From the NCBI GenBank assembly GCA_934648845.1, contig CAKUFS010000021.1, positions 1 through 40,273 on the forward strand: a stretch of 40,273 nucleotides of DNA, read 5' to 3'. This DNA comes from an uncultured Eggerthellaceae bacterium (lineage in GTDB: Bacteria; Actinomycetota; Coriobacteriia; Coriobacteriales; Eggerthellaceae). Under the pieces are notes generated by a model, which saw only the letters and a list, made by a program, of their open reading frames with translations, was not told where the DNA came from and did not search any database. Positions within the stretch are counted from its first letter, which is position 1, and each line of letters starts with the position of its first letter. The position numbers and the translations under genes are program-made. Shown here piece after piece: positions 1 through 8,098 of the stretch.

Positions 1-49
1 GCGGCCGGGAATCGCGAAAAAACGGCGGGAAGGCGCATCGGGGAGATAG

Positions 50-943
50 AAACCTCAGTTAATCAGCGCTTCCCTAGCGGCAGAACTCGACCCCCTGTGG
101 GGCGTTGATGTGATCATTGGCGGACACAGCCACACGTTCATGGACGAGCCGTGCATCATCAACGGCATCCCCATTGTGCAAGCAGGCACCGGCACCGATC
201 AGATCGGCCGTTTCGACATTATGATTGATACCGACAATAACTGCATTGACACGTTCACCTGGCAAACCATCCCCATTTGCTGCGAAACCTGCCCACGCGA
301 TGAAGTGCTTGAGGACCTGATTTTGTCGTACAAGGATCGAACCGATCAGAAGTACGGCCGCGTGATCACACGTTTCAAGTGCCGCCTCACCCACCCCAGC
401 CGCACGCAGGAAACGGCGCTGGGCAACTTGGTGGCCGACGCCTTCCGCGAAAGCCTGGGCGTGGACATCATGTTTGCGGGGTCGGGCTCCATCCGCAACG
501 AGCAAGCAGGACCCATCGTGACGTTAGGCGACTTGAACGAGCTCTTCCCCTACGACGACGCCATTTACCAGATTAGCGTGACAGGCGCGCAAGTGCGTCG
601 CATGCTGCAGCACATGCTGCGCGACGAGGCATGGACAGGGCACACGGAGTTCTACCAGCTTTCGAAGGGTATGAGGGTCACGTACAACCGTACCACGCGC
701 GAGATTGAAAAGCTCAATTTCAAGGGAAAACCAATCGATGACCAGGCGGTTTACACCGTTGGTGTGCAGGCGTACCACTACACAAACCTGAAGGATTTCC
801 TGGACGTAACGCCCGAGGAATGCGAAGCGAACGCGCCAATCCGCACGTTGTGCACATCTGCACGCGACGTGCTGGAGGAATTCCTGATCAGCCACAGCAA
901 CCTTAAGCGCAGCGTTGAAGGTCGCCTGGTGCTGAAGGATTAA
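50..943 (+). CDS. 5'-nucleotidase family protein, C-terminal part (5' end missing)
   Basis: This is the end of a secreted or surface 5'-nucleotidase / UDP-sugar hydrolase type phosphoesterase. The first recognisable residues, around base 80, give LAAELDPLWGVDVIIGGHSHT, the last metal-binding motif (GGHSHT) of the calcineurin-like metallophosphatase domain. The 5'-nucleotidase C-terminal substrate-binding domain follows, with the family signature NLVADAFRESLG at about bases 425-460 and GSIRNE just after. The frame is closed upstream by TAG at 47-49, although homology clearly continues further 5', so the gene is frameshifted there or the first 50 bases are an assembly edge. GTG at 110 lies inside the motif and is not a credible start. 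The 3' end overlaps a convergent small gene by about 40 bases. Confidence 0.8.
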   Translation, partial: KPQLISASLAAELDPLWGVDVIIGGHSHTFMDEPCIINGIPIVQAGTGTDQIGRFDIMIDTDNNCIDTFTWQTIPICCETCPRDEVLEDLILSYKDRTDQKYGRVITRFKCRLTHPSRTQETALGNLVADAFRESLGVDIMFAGSGSIRNEQAGPIVTLGDLNELFPYDDAIYQISVTGAQVRRMLQHMLRDEAWTGHTEFYQLSKGMRVTYNRTTREIEKLNFKGKPIDDQAVYTVGVQAYHYTNLKDFLDVTPEECEANAPIRTLCTSARDVLEEFLISHSNLKRSVEGRLVLKD

Positions 944-1277
944 TGCGCTGCTCTTCCCTTTTGCTTGCAACGTTGCAAGCGGTATCGCAGGCGTCGCTGC
1001 TGGCGGCACGGGCGACTTGGGGCTCGGGAACGCTGGCGGCATCGCGAGTGGTGCGGGGTGCGGTGCGGCGCGTGGCAATGCGGGCCGCACGATGCGCGGG
1101 TGCCTGCGTGGCGCTGCGCGCGGTTTTACGAGAGGCGCTACGAGAAGCGCCGCGTGCCAAGGCGTGCGCTGCATGGGGTGCCGTGCGGATCGAGCGGTAC
1201 GTGTCGAACAGCACCAAAAACGGGAAAGCTGCTGCAACAAGCAGAAGAAAAAAGAACGCGAAAAACAGCTCTAACAT
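903..1277 (-). CDS. Small membrane protein with Ala/Arg/Ser-rich tail
   Basis: Predicted 124-aa protein of unknown function. The start is well supported: on the minus strand GGAGG lies six bases before ATG at 1277. Residues 1-22 (MLELFFAFFFLLLVAAAFPF...) form one strongly hydrophobic helix, then FDTYRSIR, so it is probably an N-terminally anchored or short single-pass membrane protein. Residues 32-124 are low-complexity and rich in Ala, Arg, Ser and Thr, with no recognisable domain. The 3' end runs about 40 bases into the convergent nucleotidase gene, which suggests that the tail may have grown by loss of an earlier stop. The opposite strand is also open here, but without good ribosome binding sites. 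Confidence 0.5.
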   Translation of the reverse strand: MLELFFAFFFLLLVAAAFPFLVLFDTYRSIRTAPHAAHALARGASRSASRKTARSATQAPAHRAARIATRRTAPRTTRDAASVPEPQVARAASSDACDTACNVASKREEQRINPSAPGDLQRCA

Positions 1278-1366
1278 GGGGTGCCTCCTTGTGTTACCTG
1301 CATTTCAGGTAGGATTTCAGGTGAAGGGTTGCTTCGTTTTGTTTTCATGCATAATAGGCAAACAAG

Positions 1367-1407
1367 AAATCCCAACTGTGTCAGTTTTTGGACAGCTGGG
1401 ATTTTTT
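1367..1407 (+). terminator. Intrinsic terminator-like hairpin
   Basis: A 13-bp stem with one mismatch pairs AAATCCCAACTGT (1367-1379) with ACAGCTGGGATTT (1392-1404) around a 12-base loop, and the + strand continues with T's to 1407. It lies between the start of the minus-strand membrane protein gene and the promoter of the ferredoxin operon. It would insulate the latter from + strand read-through. Confidence 0.65.
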
Positions 1408-1588
1408 CAATGGCATATTAGGGTGGCGCGGGCGAGCAGCAGCAACAGGAGAAAGAAGCTGTGCGGAAGGCGGCCCCAAAGCTGCGCAGGCGCTAACCCC
1501 GAAATTTGTCGCGGCAAGCGGCGACGCTAATGCGAGAAGAAAAGAGGCTGCAGTGGTGCCAGCACGGAAGCTGCCAGGGTTTACCTTT

Positions 1589-1654
1589 GTCACGAAAACG
1601 TGACGGATGAGCCCTTTCGGCACATGAACCTTCCACAATCCCTATAATGGCGGT
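1589..1654 (+). promoter_or_regulatory. Promoter with upstream palindromic operator for the ferredoxin operon
   Basis: A perfect -10 hexamer TATAAT lies at 1643-1648, so a start point near 1655 is expected. No good -35 is seen at normal spacing (GCACAT or similar), as in activator-dependent promoters. At 1589-1604 lies a perfect palindrome GTCACG-AAAA-CGTGAC, centred about 58 bases before the predicted start point, the place of a class I CRP/FNR-type activator site. The rest of 1408-1805 holds no convincing gene. Confidence 0.5.
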
Positions 1655-1805
1655 GGAAAAAACACGCGAAGAAACGAGCGGGAAAACGCACTGATGTCGC
1701 AGGAGCAAAAGCAAATCCGGCACAAGCGCAAAAGAGGGGCCGACGCAAGTGCAAAAGCACCAGCGTTCCCGCAGTTCAAACGCAAGAGAAGAGATAGGAG
1801 CACGT

Positions 1806-2501
1806 ATGATTCGCCAGATTATCCACATTGACCAAGATCTTTGCAACGGTTGCGGCGCGTGCGCAAGCGCTTGCCACGAGGGCGCCATTGGCATGATCAA
1901 CGGAAAAGCCCAGCTGCTGCGCGACGACTACTGCGACGGCCTGGGCGACTGCCTTCCCGCCTGCCCCACCGGAGCCATCACGTTCGAGCAGCGCGAAGCA
2001 GCCGACTACAACGCCGCCGCCGTAAAAGCAAGCCAGCAAGCACGAACGGCAACCTTAGCTGCAGACGCCACGAACGTAACCGCCGAAACAAGCTCCGCGC
2101 GCGCGACCTCTTCCCCTGCTGCGGGCGCATCCATCGCTTCCCAGCTTCATAACTGGCCCATCCAGATAAAGCTTGCGCCCGTCAACGCGCCGGTTTTCGC
2201 CGATGCAGACCTGCTGATTGCCGCCGACTGCACCGCCTACGCTTACGCGAACTTCCACCAGGATTTCATGACGGGCAAAACGGTGCTCATGGGCTGCCCT
2301 AAGCTCGATGCGGTGAACTACGCCGACAAGCTTACGCAAATCTTTGCCACGAACAGCATCAAAAGCATCACGCTCACCCGCATGGAAGTGCCGTGCTGCG
2401 GCGGTATGGAGTTCGCCATCAAGCAGGCAATCGAGGCGTGCGGCAAAAGCATTGCATTGAACGTTGCCACCATTTCGATTTCAGGCGATATCTTGAAATA
2501 A
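1806..2501 (+). CDS. 4Fe-4S dicluster ferredoxin-like protein
   Basis: Predicted 231-aa cytoplasmic iron-sulfur protein. The start at 1806 is chosen for AGGAG about six bases upstream; an in-frame ATG at 1749 has no such site. Two ferredoxin clusters occupy the N-terminus: CNGCGACASACHEGAI at about residues 13-28 and C-x7-C-x3-CPTGAI at about residues 45-60 (the segment CDGLGDCLPACPTG). A poorly conserved Ala/Thr-rich linker follows, then a C-terminal domain with extra cysteines (MGCPKLD, VPCCGGMEFA) that could ligate a further cofactor. It heads a co-directional group with a zinc-ribbon protein and tcdA. The family is common in anaerobes, and an electron-transfer or redox-sensing role is inferred; the partner is unknown. 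Confidence 0.8.
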   Translation: MIRQIIHIDQDLCNGCGACASACHEGAIGMINGKAQLLRDDYCDGLGDCLPACPTGAITFEQREAADYNAAAVKASQQARTATLAADATNVTAETSSARATSSPAAGASIASQLHNWPIQIKLAPVNAPVFADADLLIAADCTAYAYANFHQDFMTGKTVLMGCPKLDAVNYADKLTQIFATNSIKSITLTRMEVPCCGGMEFAIKQAIEACGKSIALNVATISISGDILK

Positions 2502-2599
2502 AAGCGCGCGAAGGAACGCGAAGCGACTGCGGCTACGCGGCCATACGACCACAAGTGCTGCATCGACGCACGCTGAGACCGGGAAGAAAGAAGGACACC

Positions 2600-2929
2600 A
2601 TGGTACTGCAAGGATGCCAGGGGAAAGCGGATATCACCGTCGAGGAACGCACGTGCCCGCAATGCGGCCACGAAATTGAGATTTTCTCCATTGATGCAGA
2701 CGCAACGTGTGAAAACTGCGGATTCGTGATTTACAACGACTCGCTGAATTGCGTTCAGTGGTGCGCGTATGCCCGCCAATGCGTGGGCGATGAGCGCTAC
2801 GAGCAGCTTATGGCAATTGCGAAGTCGCAAAAAGAACGCAAACAGGCAGCTCAGGAAGCCGCTGCGCGCGAAGCGGCCGAGCAGGAAGCCCAAGAAGCCG
2901 CTGCGCAAGAGGCGGTCAAGCAAGAATAA
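2600..2929 (+). CDS. Small zinc-ribbon protein with Ala/Glu-rich helical tail
   Basis: Predicted 109-aa protein. AAGGA lies about six bases before ATG 2600. Two CxxC pairs, CPQCGHE (about residues 19-25) and CENCGF (about residues 36-41), form a typical zinc ribbon. Two further cysteines follow in NCVQWCAYARQCVG, which could bind a second metal. From about residue 78 the protein is a charged Ala/Glu/Gln-rich segment (repeats of QEAAAREAAEQEA type), probably a helix or coiled coil. It sits 98 bases after the ferredoxin gene and just before tcdA, so co-transcription is likely. Function is unknown; a redox or metal-linked accessory role for the ferredoxin is only a guess. Confidence 0.7.
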   Translation: MVLQGCQGKADITVEERTCPQCGHEIEIFSIDADATCENCGFVIYNDSLNCVQWCAYARQCVGDERYEQLMAIAKSQKERKQAAQEAAAREAAEQEAQEAAAQEAVKQE

Positions 2930-2957
2930 GAAACAGCACGAACGGAACCATGCTGAC

Positions 2958-3737
2958 ATGAATCAAGAAGAAACAAACGCAATGGGCGCGCAGGAAAACA
3001 CAGCGCCGGCAGAGAAAAACCCCTTATCGCGCACGCAATTGCTGCTGGGCGAAGCGGGCGTTGCCGCGTTAGCGCGCGCTCATGTCTGCGTGTTCGGCGT
3101 GGGCGGCGTGGGCGGATTCACGGTTGAGGCACTCGTGCGTGCTGGCGTGGGCGCACTGACCATCGTAGATGCCGACACCGTTGATATCACGAACATCAAT
3201 CGCCAGATCATCGCGACGCACGATACGGTAGGCCAAGCGAAAGTCCAGGTCATGGCGCAGCGCATTGCATCTATCAATCCCGCATGCCGCGTTACCGCGC
3301 GCCAATGCTTCTATCTTCCCGAAGCACGCGACGAGTTCGACTTCGCACAGTACGATTACGTGGTGGATGCCATTGATACGGTAACCGCGAAGATTGACCT
3401 GGTACTTGCGGCAAAAGCGGCGAACACGCCCATCATCAGCGCTATGGGCGCAGGCAACAAGCTTGACCCTACACGTCTTGAGGTCGCCGATCTTTACGAT
3501 ACCTCTGTTTGCCGCCTGGCGAAAGTCATGCGCAAGGAGCTGCGCGCTCGCGGCGTTGAACACCTGAAGTGCGTCTACTCGAAGGAAGAGCCGCACAAAC
3601 CCAGCGCGCAGGAACTTGCTGACGCGGGCTTCTCCCCTGATCAGAAAACGCCTCCTGGATCCGTTTCGTTCGTTCCGAGCGTTTCTGGCCTTATCATTGC
3701 TGGTGAGGTAATAAAAGACCTGGTCGCGAGCTGCTAG
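2958..3737 (+). CDS. tcdA: tRNA threonylcarbamoyladenosine dehydratase (TcdA/CsdL, ThiF/HesA family)
   Basis: E1-like adenylating enzyme that converts t6A37 of ANN-decoding tRNAs to its cyclic form (ct6A), using ATP. The ATP-binding glycine loop GVGGVGG is at residues 47-53, DADTVDITNINRQ at about 71-83, and the D-x-x-D-A-I-D type core (VVDAIDTVTAK) at about 135-145. PPGSVSFVPSVSGLIIAGEV near the C-terminus is typical of the family. At 259 aa it has normal length. The start is uncertain: ATG 2958 has no clear ribosome binding site, and ATG 2982 would remove eight poorly conserved residues. It is last in the ferredoxin / zinc-ribbon group; the link between them is not obvious. Confidence 0.88.
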   Translation: MNQEETNAMGAQENTAPAEKNPLSRTQLLLGEAGVAALARAHVCVFGVGGVGGFTVEALVRAGVGALTIVDADTVDITNINRQIIATHDTVGQAKVQVMAQRIASINPACRVTARQCFYLPEARDEFDFAQYDYVVDAIDTVTAKIDLVLAAKAANTPIISAMGAGNKLDPTRLEVADLYDTSVCRLAKVMRKELRARGVEHLKCVYSKEEPHKPSAQELADAGFSPDQKTPPGSVSFVPSVSGLIIAGEVIKDLVASC

Positions 3738-3828
3738 ACAGGAGCACTCTTTCTTGCTTTCACTCCGCCGCCGATGCCCCCTTCCCGCTTTCGCGTAGTC
3801 GTGTCTCGCGTGAGCCGCCGCCGCGTGG

Positions 3829-3846
3829 ATGCCCGTGCCCGGGCAT
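3829..3846 (+). other. Hairpin after tcdA
   Basis: A perfect seven-base stem ATGCCCG / CGGGCAT surrounds a TGCC loop. It is followed by an A-run rather than a T-run on the + strand, so it is not a canonical terminator for tcdA. It may stabilise the 3' end of the transcript. Confidence 0.35.
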
Positions 3847-3921
3847 GAAAAAAAGCGCCCCGATCCGGATGCGCCTTGATTCCATAGTCTCGGGCAGTTT
3901 ACCACCGTGCCTGGGGCATAA

Positions 3922-3942
3922 GAAAACCCGCCGAAGCGGGTT
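3922..3942 (-). terminator. Intrinsic terminator for the 3960-4322 gene
   Basis: On the minus strand AACCCGC-TTCG-GCGGGTT is followed directly by TTCTT. The stem of seven pairs with a UUCG tetraloop starts 18 bases after the stop of the minus-strand gene. On the + strand the same stem could also act after tcdA. Confidence 0.8.
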
Positions 3943-3959
3943 CGATTCGGTGTTGGACT

Positions 3960-4322
3960 TTATTCCGTCTGTCTTTTTTCGGTCATAAGCCGATTGAACT
4001 CGCCTATGACATCGCTGGCGGTAGCATCCCTGTTGGAGGTGACGTAATCAATCAACTCTTCGAAACAGCCGTTCTTGACGATGAGTATCGGAAATTTTCT
4101 GTAGAAGTAATCATTTCCGCCTGCGATGGAATCCATCTCAACGCCCAAATCGGCGCATCTTCCTGCGAACATCGCTACTTCCCTAGTGACTTCCATGAAT
4201 AGGCGCCTTCCACAAAACTCGTATTCATCAAATCCGAACACACTCACGCAGAATACGGCATCCCCGCATGGGAACAAATCGTATTCGCTGTCGGGAAGCC
4301 GAGAACGAAAGACATTATTCAA
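3960..4322 (-). CDS. Hypothetical protein, probably 5'-truncated by a repeat element
   Basis: Predicted protein of about 120 aa with ordinary codon usage and mixed composition; no family recognised. Notable are Cys-containing segments (FPCGDAVFCVSVFG, FEFCGRRLF-like) and an acidic, helical C-terminus. Only a TTG at 4322 is available as a start, with no clear ribosome binding site. The open frame runs ten codons further upstream, to 4352, inside the 423-bp repeat copy that starts at 4333. The most economical reading is that the repeat landed within the gene and removed its true 5' end. A good terminator follows the stop codon, which supports a once-functional gene. Not known to be expressed. 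Confidence 0.5.
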   Translation of the reverse strand: MNNVFRSRLPDSEYDLFPCGDAVFCVSVFGFDEYEFCGRRLFMEVTREVAMFAGRCADLGVEMDSIAGGNDYFYRKFPILIVKNGCFEELIDYVTSNRDATASDVIGEFNRLMTEKRQTE

Positions 4323-4332
4323 TTCGGACGTG

Positions 4333-4755
4333 AAAAAGTGACGGGGTCTTTTTCACCTTCCCCGCAAAAACCGACCCGCTTCGCCCGACTTGAAGCGCAT
4401 TGTTGGAAAACTGGGGTCAAATTCGAAGTTGAGGCAGGTTGGAAGTAGGTGGAAACGCCAGATTGAGCGGAGGTTAAAATGTACTTTAATTGGAAATAGT
4501 TCTGAACTGGTGTTTTATTGAACTTAGTTTTGCGTGGAGCGCACACCTGGCGCAAATCGCCCCCATTTGCACTTCTGACCTACTTCCAACCTCATACAAC
4601 TTCGAATTCGGGAGCCATTTTTCAACAACATGAGCGAAATGGGAGCCAGCGCCGCCCGCAGCAACGCCATCGGCAAGAGCGGCAGCGATGAATGCGGCGT
4701 GAGCACGCTGGAACACTGAAAAATGTTGACAAAAGGTGGGGTAATTTGACAACAA
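4333..4755 (+). repeat. 423-bp interspersed repeat, copy 1
   Basis: The same sequence recurs in the same orientation at 8099-8522, roughly 85% identical by eye. It begins with a hairpin (GTGAAAAAG / CTTTTTCAC at 4330-4338 and 4348-4356). It contains a 229-bp unit with 51-bp terminal inverted repeats (4400-4450 and 4578-4628), and ends with the motif TTGACAAAAGGTGGGG followed by TAATTTGACAACAA. No transposase is encoded. The two copies bracket the cohesin-dockerin gene and its control region as direct repeats. Confidence 0.85.
4400..4628. repeat. TIR element 1 (TTGTTG...CAACAA family)
   Basis: The left arm 4400-4450 and the reverse complement of the right arm 4578-4628 are both 51 bases. Both start TTGTTG, share TTCGAAGTTG in the middle and end GGTTGGAAGTAGGT. 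The core 4451-4577 is non-coding by inspection. The length and arm size match the elements at 8167, 18827 and 33679. Confidence 0.75.
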
Positions 4756-4851
4756 AAAGCGACCTTGGGAGCGGGTCAGCCCAAGGTCGCTTGCGTACCG
4801 AGTCAGGTAAAACCCGATTCGGTCAGCTATTCAATTCAAGCGTGCGAAAAG

Positions 4852-7648
4852 CTACTCCCACGCTCCGTAATGCACGAAGCGCTGAGTTGCGAAAGCATCC
4901 ACTGCGTCAATCGCATCGTCGCCGTTAACGTTTGCCGCCCACAGAAGCGTCTCGTGCGTCCATGTTGCGGGAAGCGCCAGCTTGGAATAATCCTCACCAT
5001 AGCGTCCAATGCTCATGTCGTAAATGACCTGAGCGTCAACAATGTTCACGCGGCCGTTGCCGTTCGCGTCACCGCGCTGAGCATCGGCAGCAAGAATCGT
5101 CACATTCGCGGCAACACCCGCGACAACATCGTACTCCAACGTATCACCTTCGAGGGCAGCCTTGTCCGCAACAACGGACACGGTCGCCTTGTCGGATGCC
5201 GCAAGCGCCTTCAGCGTTGCCGTGGCAACAACAATGCCCTGTGATGCATCGGCCGTATTGCCGTAGAAGCTAAACGCGGCTTCCGCAGCACCATCGGCGG
5301 GAAGGAAGGAGGCATCCTCGGACAAACCGGCGCCCTTCGTTACGCTGATCAGCTCGAATACAGAAGAATCATAATCAATCGTACCTGCCAAAGCCGCAAC
5401 GCCCTTGTTCGCAACAACAGTCACATTCACGGTCACCGTGTCGCCGACCTTCACAACGCTCGGCTGATCGACAGAAAGAGCAGTACCAGCAATAAAGCCC
5501 GGCAGCGCACGTGTCAGATTCTCTGCATCGGCACCCAGCGGATCATCGGTGCGGTTGCAATTGTACTGGCTGAAGCACTTGGGGTCCCATTTTCCCGTAC
5601 CCGCCTTGAAATCCGGAAGAGGAGTGCTGGTATCGCCCGAGTTCAGATACGTGGTTCCTTCGACAGCAACGGTATCTGCACAGGAAGTATCAACCCACTC
5701 CACGCGGCCAATACCTTTTTCGGCGGAAGTGAACGCATACGTATTGTTCTCAACCGTAGTGTAGCGATCAAGGCTTGCCAAGAAGCCGATGACGGCGCCG
5801 ACCTCGGTCTGGCCGGTAACTGCACCCGTTACCACATTGTTGCTGATAGAGCCCACGCCGTTATCCCAACACTGATACACGGCACCTTCGCCGCCCAAAA
5901 TACCACCAACGCGCGAAGCACCTGCAACATTACCCGTTACGGTGTTGTTCGTAAACGTGCTCCACTTTGCATTCGGGGCAGATGCCAAGCCCCAGCCCAG
6001 GCCATCATAGCCAGCGCCAGAAATGCCGCCAGCGTACGTACCCGTTGCAATCACGGAACCGCCGAACGTGCACCCGTCAATGACGCCCACGCTCATGGAG
6101 TTGCCACGTGCGCCCGCGATACCGCCGACCATATCAACGCCATACACATCGGCGTTTGATGTGCAGTTCGTAATGGTGCCGCTGAAGCTACCAGCAAACG
6201 ATCCAATACGGCTTTGCTGCTTGTCGTAGCCAACGGTCACGCCAGCTTCAATGGTGCTGTTCTTGATTTCAACCGTGAAGTCAGCGGAAGTATAGCCGCC
6301 CAGGAAACCCGACTTCAGCGTTTTCGTACCAGAAAGCAGCGTCACGTTGTCAATAACGATTGCCTTGGCAGACGTACCCGTAATATGGTAGCCATTCACT
6401 AGACCATATCCGGCAATTTCTTCACCGTAAACCTTCAAGTTGCTCACGGATGCGCCACTCACAAAGCCCAAAAGCGGCATCCCACCTGCGGGAACGGTAA
6501 CCGTGTGATCGCATCCATCAATAGAGCCAGAGAATACGTTGATGTTGGCAATTTGGTTCACGCCGTTACTGTTAGGATCGGTTTCGGTCTTGCCGGATTT
6601 CATAGCACCTAGGGGAACCCAACCTTCGGGCAACGTGATATCCTCACTCAACTTGAAATATTTGCCCGCAAACGTCACGCCTTGCTGCACCAAGTTAGAA
6701 AGCGCAGTCAGGTTGTCGGCGCTTGCAAGGATATAGGGATCTCCTGCCGTACCTGCCCCGCTGAAGGGAACAGACTGCTCGTTTATGGTAAGGGTATACG
6801 TAGTCGTCACATCGCCGCTGGTAATCACAATAGCCGCCGTTGTCTTACCTTGATCATCGAAAGAAGGCGTGAGAGTTGCAGCGCCATTCACCAGCGCCTC
6901 GCCGTTCACAGTTACCGTAGCACTGCCAACTTGGGAGGTAGGCTTAATGGTAATGCTATCGCCAGCAAAAACAGAGGTGGCGTACTCATATACAGGAGCA
7001 GTGTACTCAGAAGGGGCTTTGAACGCGGGGTCAAGCGCCAGAGCGTTGCCCGATGCATCCTGCACAATGAAAGTCTTTAGAGCCAAGGTGCGAACGATTA
7101 CCACATGGGCGGCATCTTGATCGCCAACTTTGATGTCGAAAGAATTGCCGACGGCAGGATAATCGGACGAGTCGATAACATATTCAAGCTTTTTGGCAGA
7201 TCCTGAAGGAATCGTCACCGAATTAGCATCCCCCCACGGATCGGTATAGCTTGCGGTTATCGTTCCTTCCACGCCCTGGGCAAGCGTTGCCGTTACATAC
7301 ATATTGGAGCAGCTGGATGAAGCAGTAACGGTATAAGTGGGAACAGCAGCCGAGGTATCAACACTCGTGGGATACTCCACATCGAATCCGCCGCCAAAAC
7401 CTGAACCCGTGAAGGTAAGGCTTGCCAGCAATGACTGCGCTGCCGGTGCCGTGGTCGCGCCCCCCCTCGTCAAGCAGCGAAGGAGTCTGTGCTTCCTGAA
7501 CAGCGGCAATATCAGCGGCCGGCTGCGCTTGCTCTTCTGCATACGCGGCTGCGGGAAGCACAGGCATAAGCCCTGCCACCAGCGCAACCGAGAAGAAAGC
7601 GCTGGCCGCCGCCTGCATAGGATGTGCAGGACGATGTTTTAACGCCAT
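4852..7648 (-). CDS. Secreted cohesin- and dockerin-containing surface protein, frameshifted at a poly-G run
   Basis: Predicted pre-protein of about 932 aa if the frame is restored. ATG 7648 has GGAAGG five bases upstream. The signal peptide is residues 1-37 (hydrophobic FFSVALVAGLMPVLP, AYA cleavage site). After residue ~60 come beta-sandwich segments, including a cadherin-like beta-sandwich repeat at about 188-290 (PAFKAPSEYTAPVYEYATSV). A long Gly/Asn/Thr-rich region follows that resembles a beta-helix with GLUG-like repeats (about 300-700), then a cohesin domain (about 724-850) and a C-terminal dockerin (about 855-932) with calcium loops DANGNGRVNIVD and NVNGDDAIDAVD. There is no sortase or SLH anchor. 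On the minus strand seven G's (7460-7466) put the signal-peptide frame and the main frame out of register by one base; six G's would fuse them. Carrying both cohesin and dockerin suggests head-to-tail or partner assembly on the cell surface. The ligand is unknown. Confidence 0.85.
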
Positions 7649-7712
7649 ATTTTCCTTCCTTTCTTTTTTGTTTTGCATTTGCGCACTTTGTGCAAATGCA
7701 GATTTACGAACG

Positions 7713-7755
7713 AAAAAGAAAACGCCTGCAGCTCTCCAACGAAGCCGCAGGCGTT
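7713..7755 (-). terminator. Riboswitch expression-platform terminator
   Basis: On the minus strand AACGCCTGC (7755-7747) pairs perfectly with GCAGGCGTT (7729-7721), followed by TTCTTTTTC. It lies between the aptamer and the surface-protein start. GAAACCGCCTGC upstream (7804-7793) can pair with the same GCAGGCG strand and so could serve as the anti-terminator. Confidence 0.75.
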
Positions 7756-7756
7756 A

Positions 7757-7962
7757 CTGCTCAATCGCAGGTGTTGCGTGCGAGTCTCCGGTGCAGGCGG
7801 TTTCTCGAACGTTACCCGGAGACCCGACTTATCCCCTCTTTATCCTGTTTGGTCAAAGGAGGCATTACGGTGACCCACTCGTTGGGAAATCTCACCCCGT
7901 TCATCCGGCCTCCTGTTCCAAACGGAAATAGAGGCGCTGATAACGTAATCATTCGTTTATCT
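7757..7962 (-). promoter_or_regulatory. Probable cobalamin riboswitch
   Basis: Read on the minus strand, 7896-7865 gives GGTGAGATTTCCC then, after ACGAGTGG, GTCACCGTAA. This matches the conserved cobalamin aptamer core (GGUGAAAAUCC ... CNACUGUAA). Bases 7829-7810 give AGTCGGGTCTCCGGGTAACG, matching the B12 box pattern (AGYCAGGAGACCUGCC) at its conserved G, C, GG and CC positions. A terminator with a plausible anti-terminator follows, as expected for transcriptional control by adenosyl- or methylcobalamin. The ligand class is assigned from motif order only; a covariance-model search would settle it. Confidence 0.72.
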
Positions 7963-7969
7963 ACGTCCC

Positions 7970-8001
7970 AGTATATGCCTTGATGAAGGGGGGGGGGTCA
8001 A
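7970..8001 (-). promoter_or_regulatory. Promoter with ten-C tract in its spacer
   Basis: On the minus strand a -35 TTGACC (8001-7996) and a -10 TATACT (7975-7970) are separated by 20 bases, most of which are the rest of a ten-C homopolymer (7997-7988). Loss of three C's would give the optimal 17-base spacer. The start point would be near 7963, at the 5' edge of the riboswitch. Confidence 0.6.
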
Positions 8002-8098
8002 TCAAGAAGCATGTCATTGTGCGAAGCAAAAACAGAGGCGTTACCGCATGCCACAACGCGTAAACAAGCGCAGTCTGGGAGCGGTAGCTGCAGATGTT

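Noticed and set aside
943..1530. Plus-strand Arg/Ala-rich frames after the nucleotidase
   Set aside because: No ribosome binding site; the minus-strand frame has GGAGG and a membrane segment, and a terminator lies within the + strand frame.
3925..3955. GGTTCGATTC resembling a tRNA T-loop
   Set aside because: The bases pair as a short terminator stem with a CGAA/TTCG loop and no acceptor, D or anticodon arms fit around it.
7757..7962. Cyclic di-GMP riboswitch (common before surface protein genes)
   Set aside because: The GGTGAGATTTCC, CACCGTAA and AGTC-GGG-CC motif order fits the cobalamin class; the GEMM core and its tetraloop/receptor were not found.
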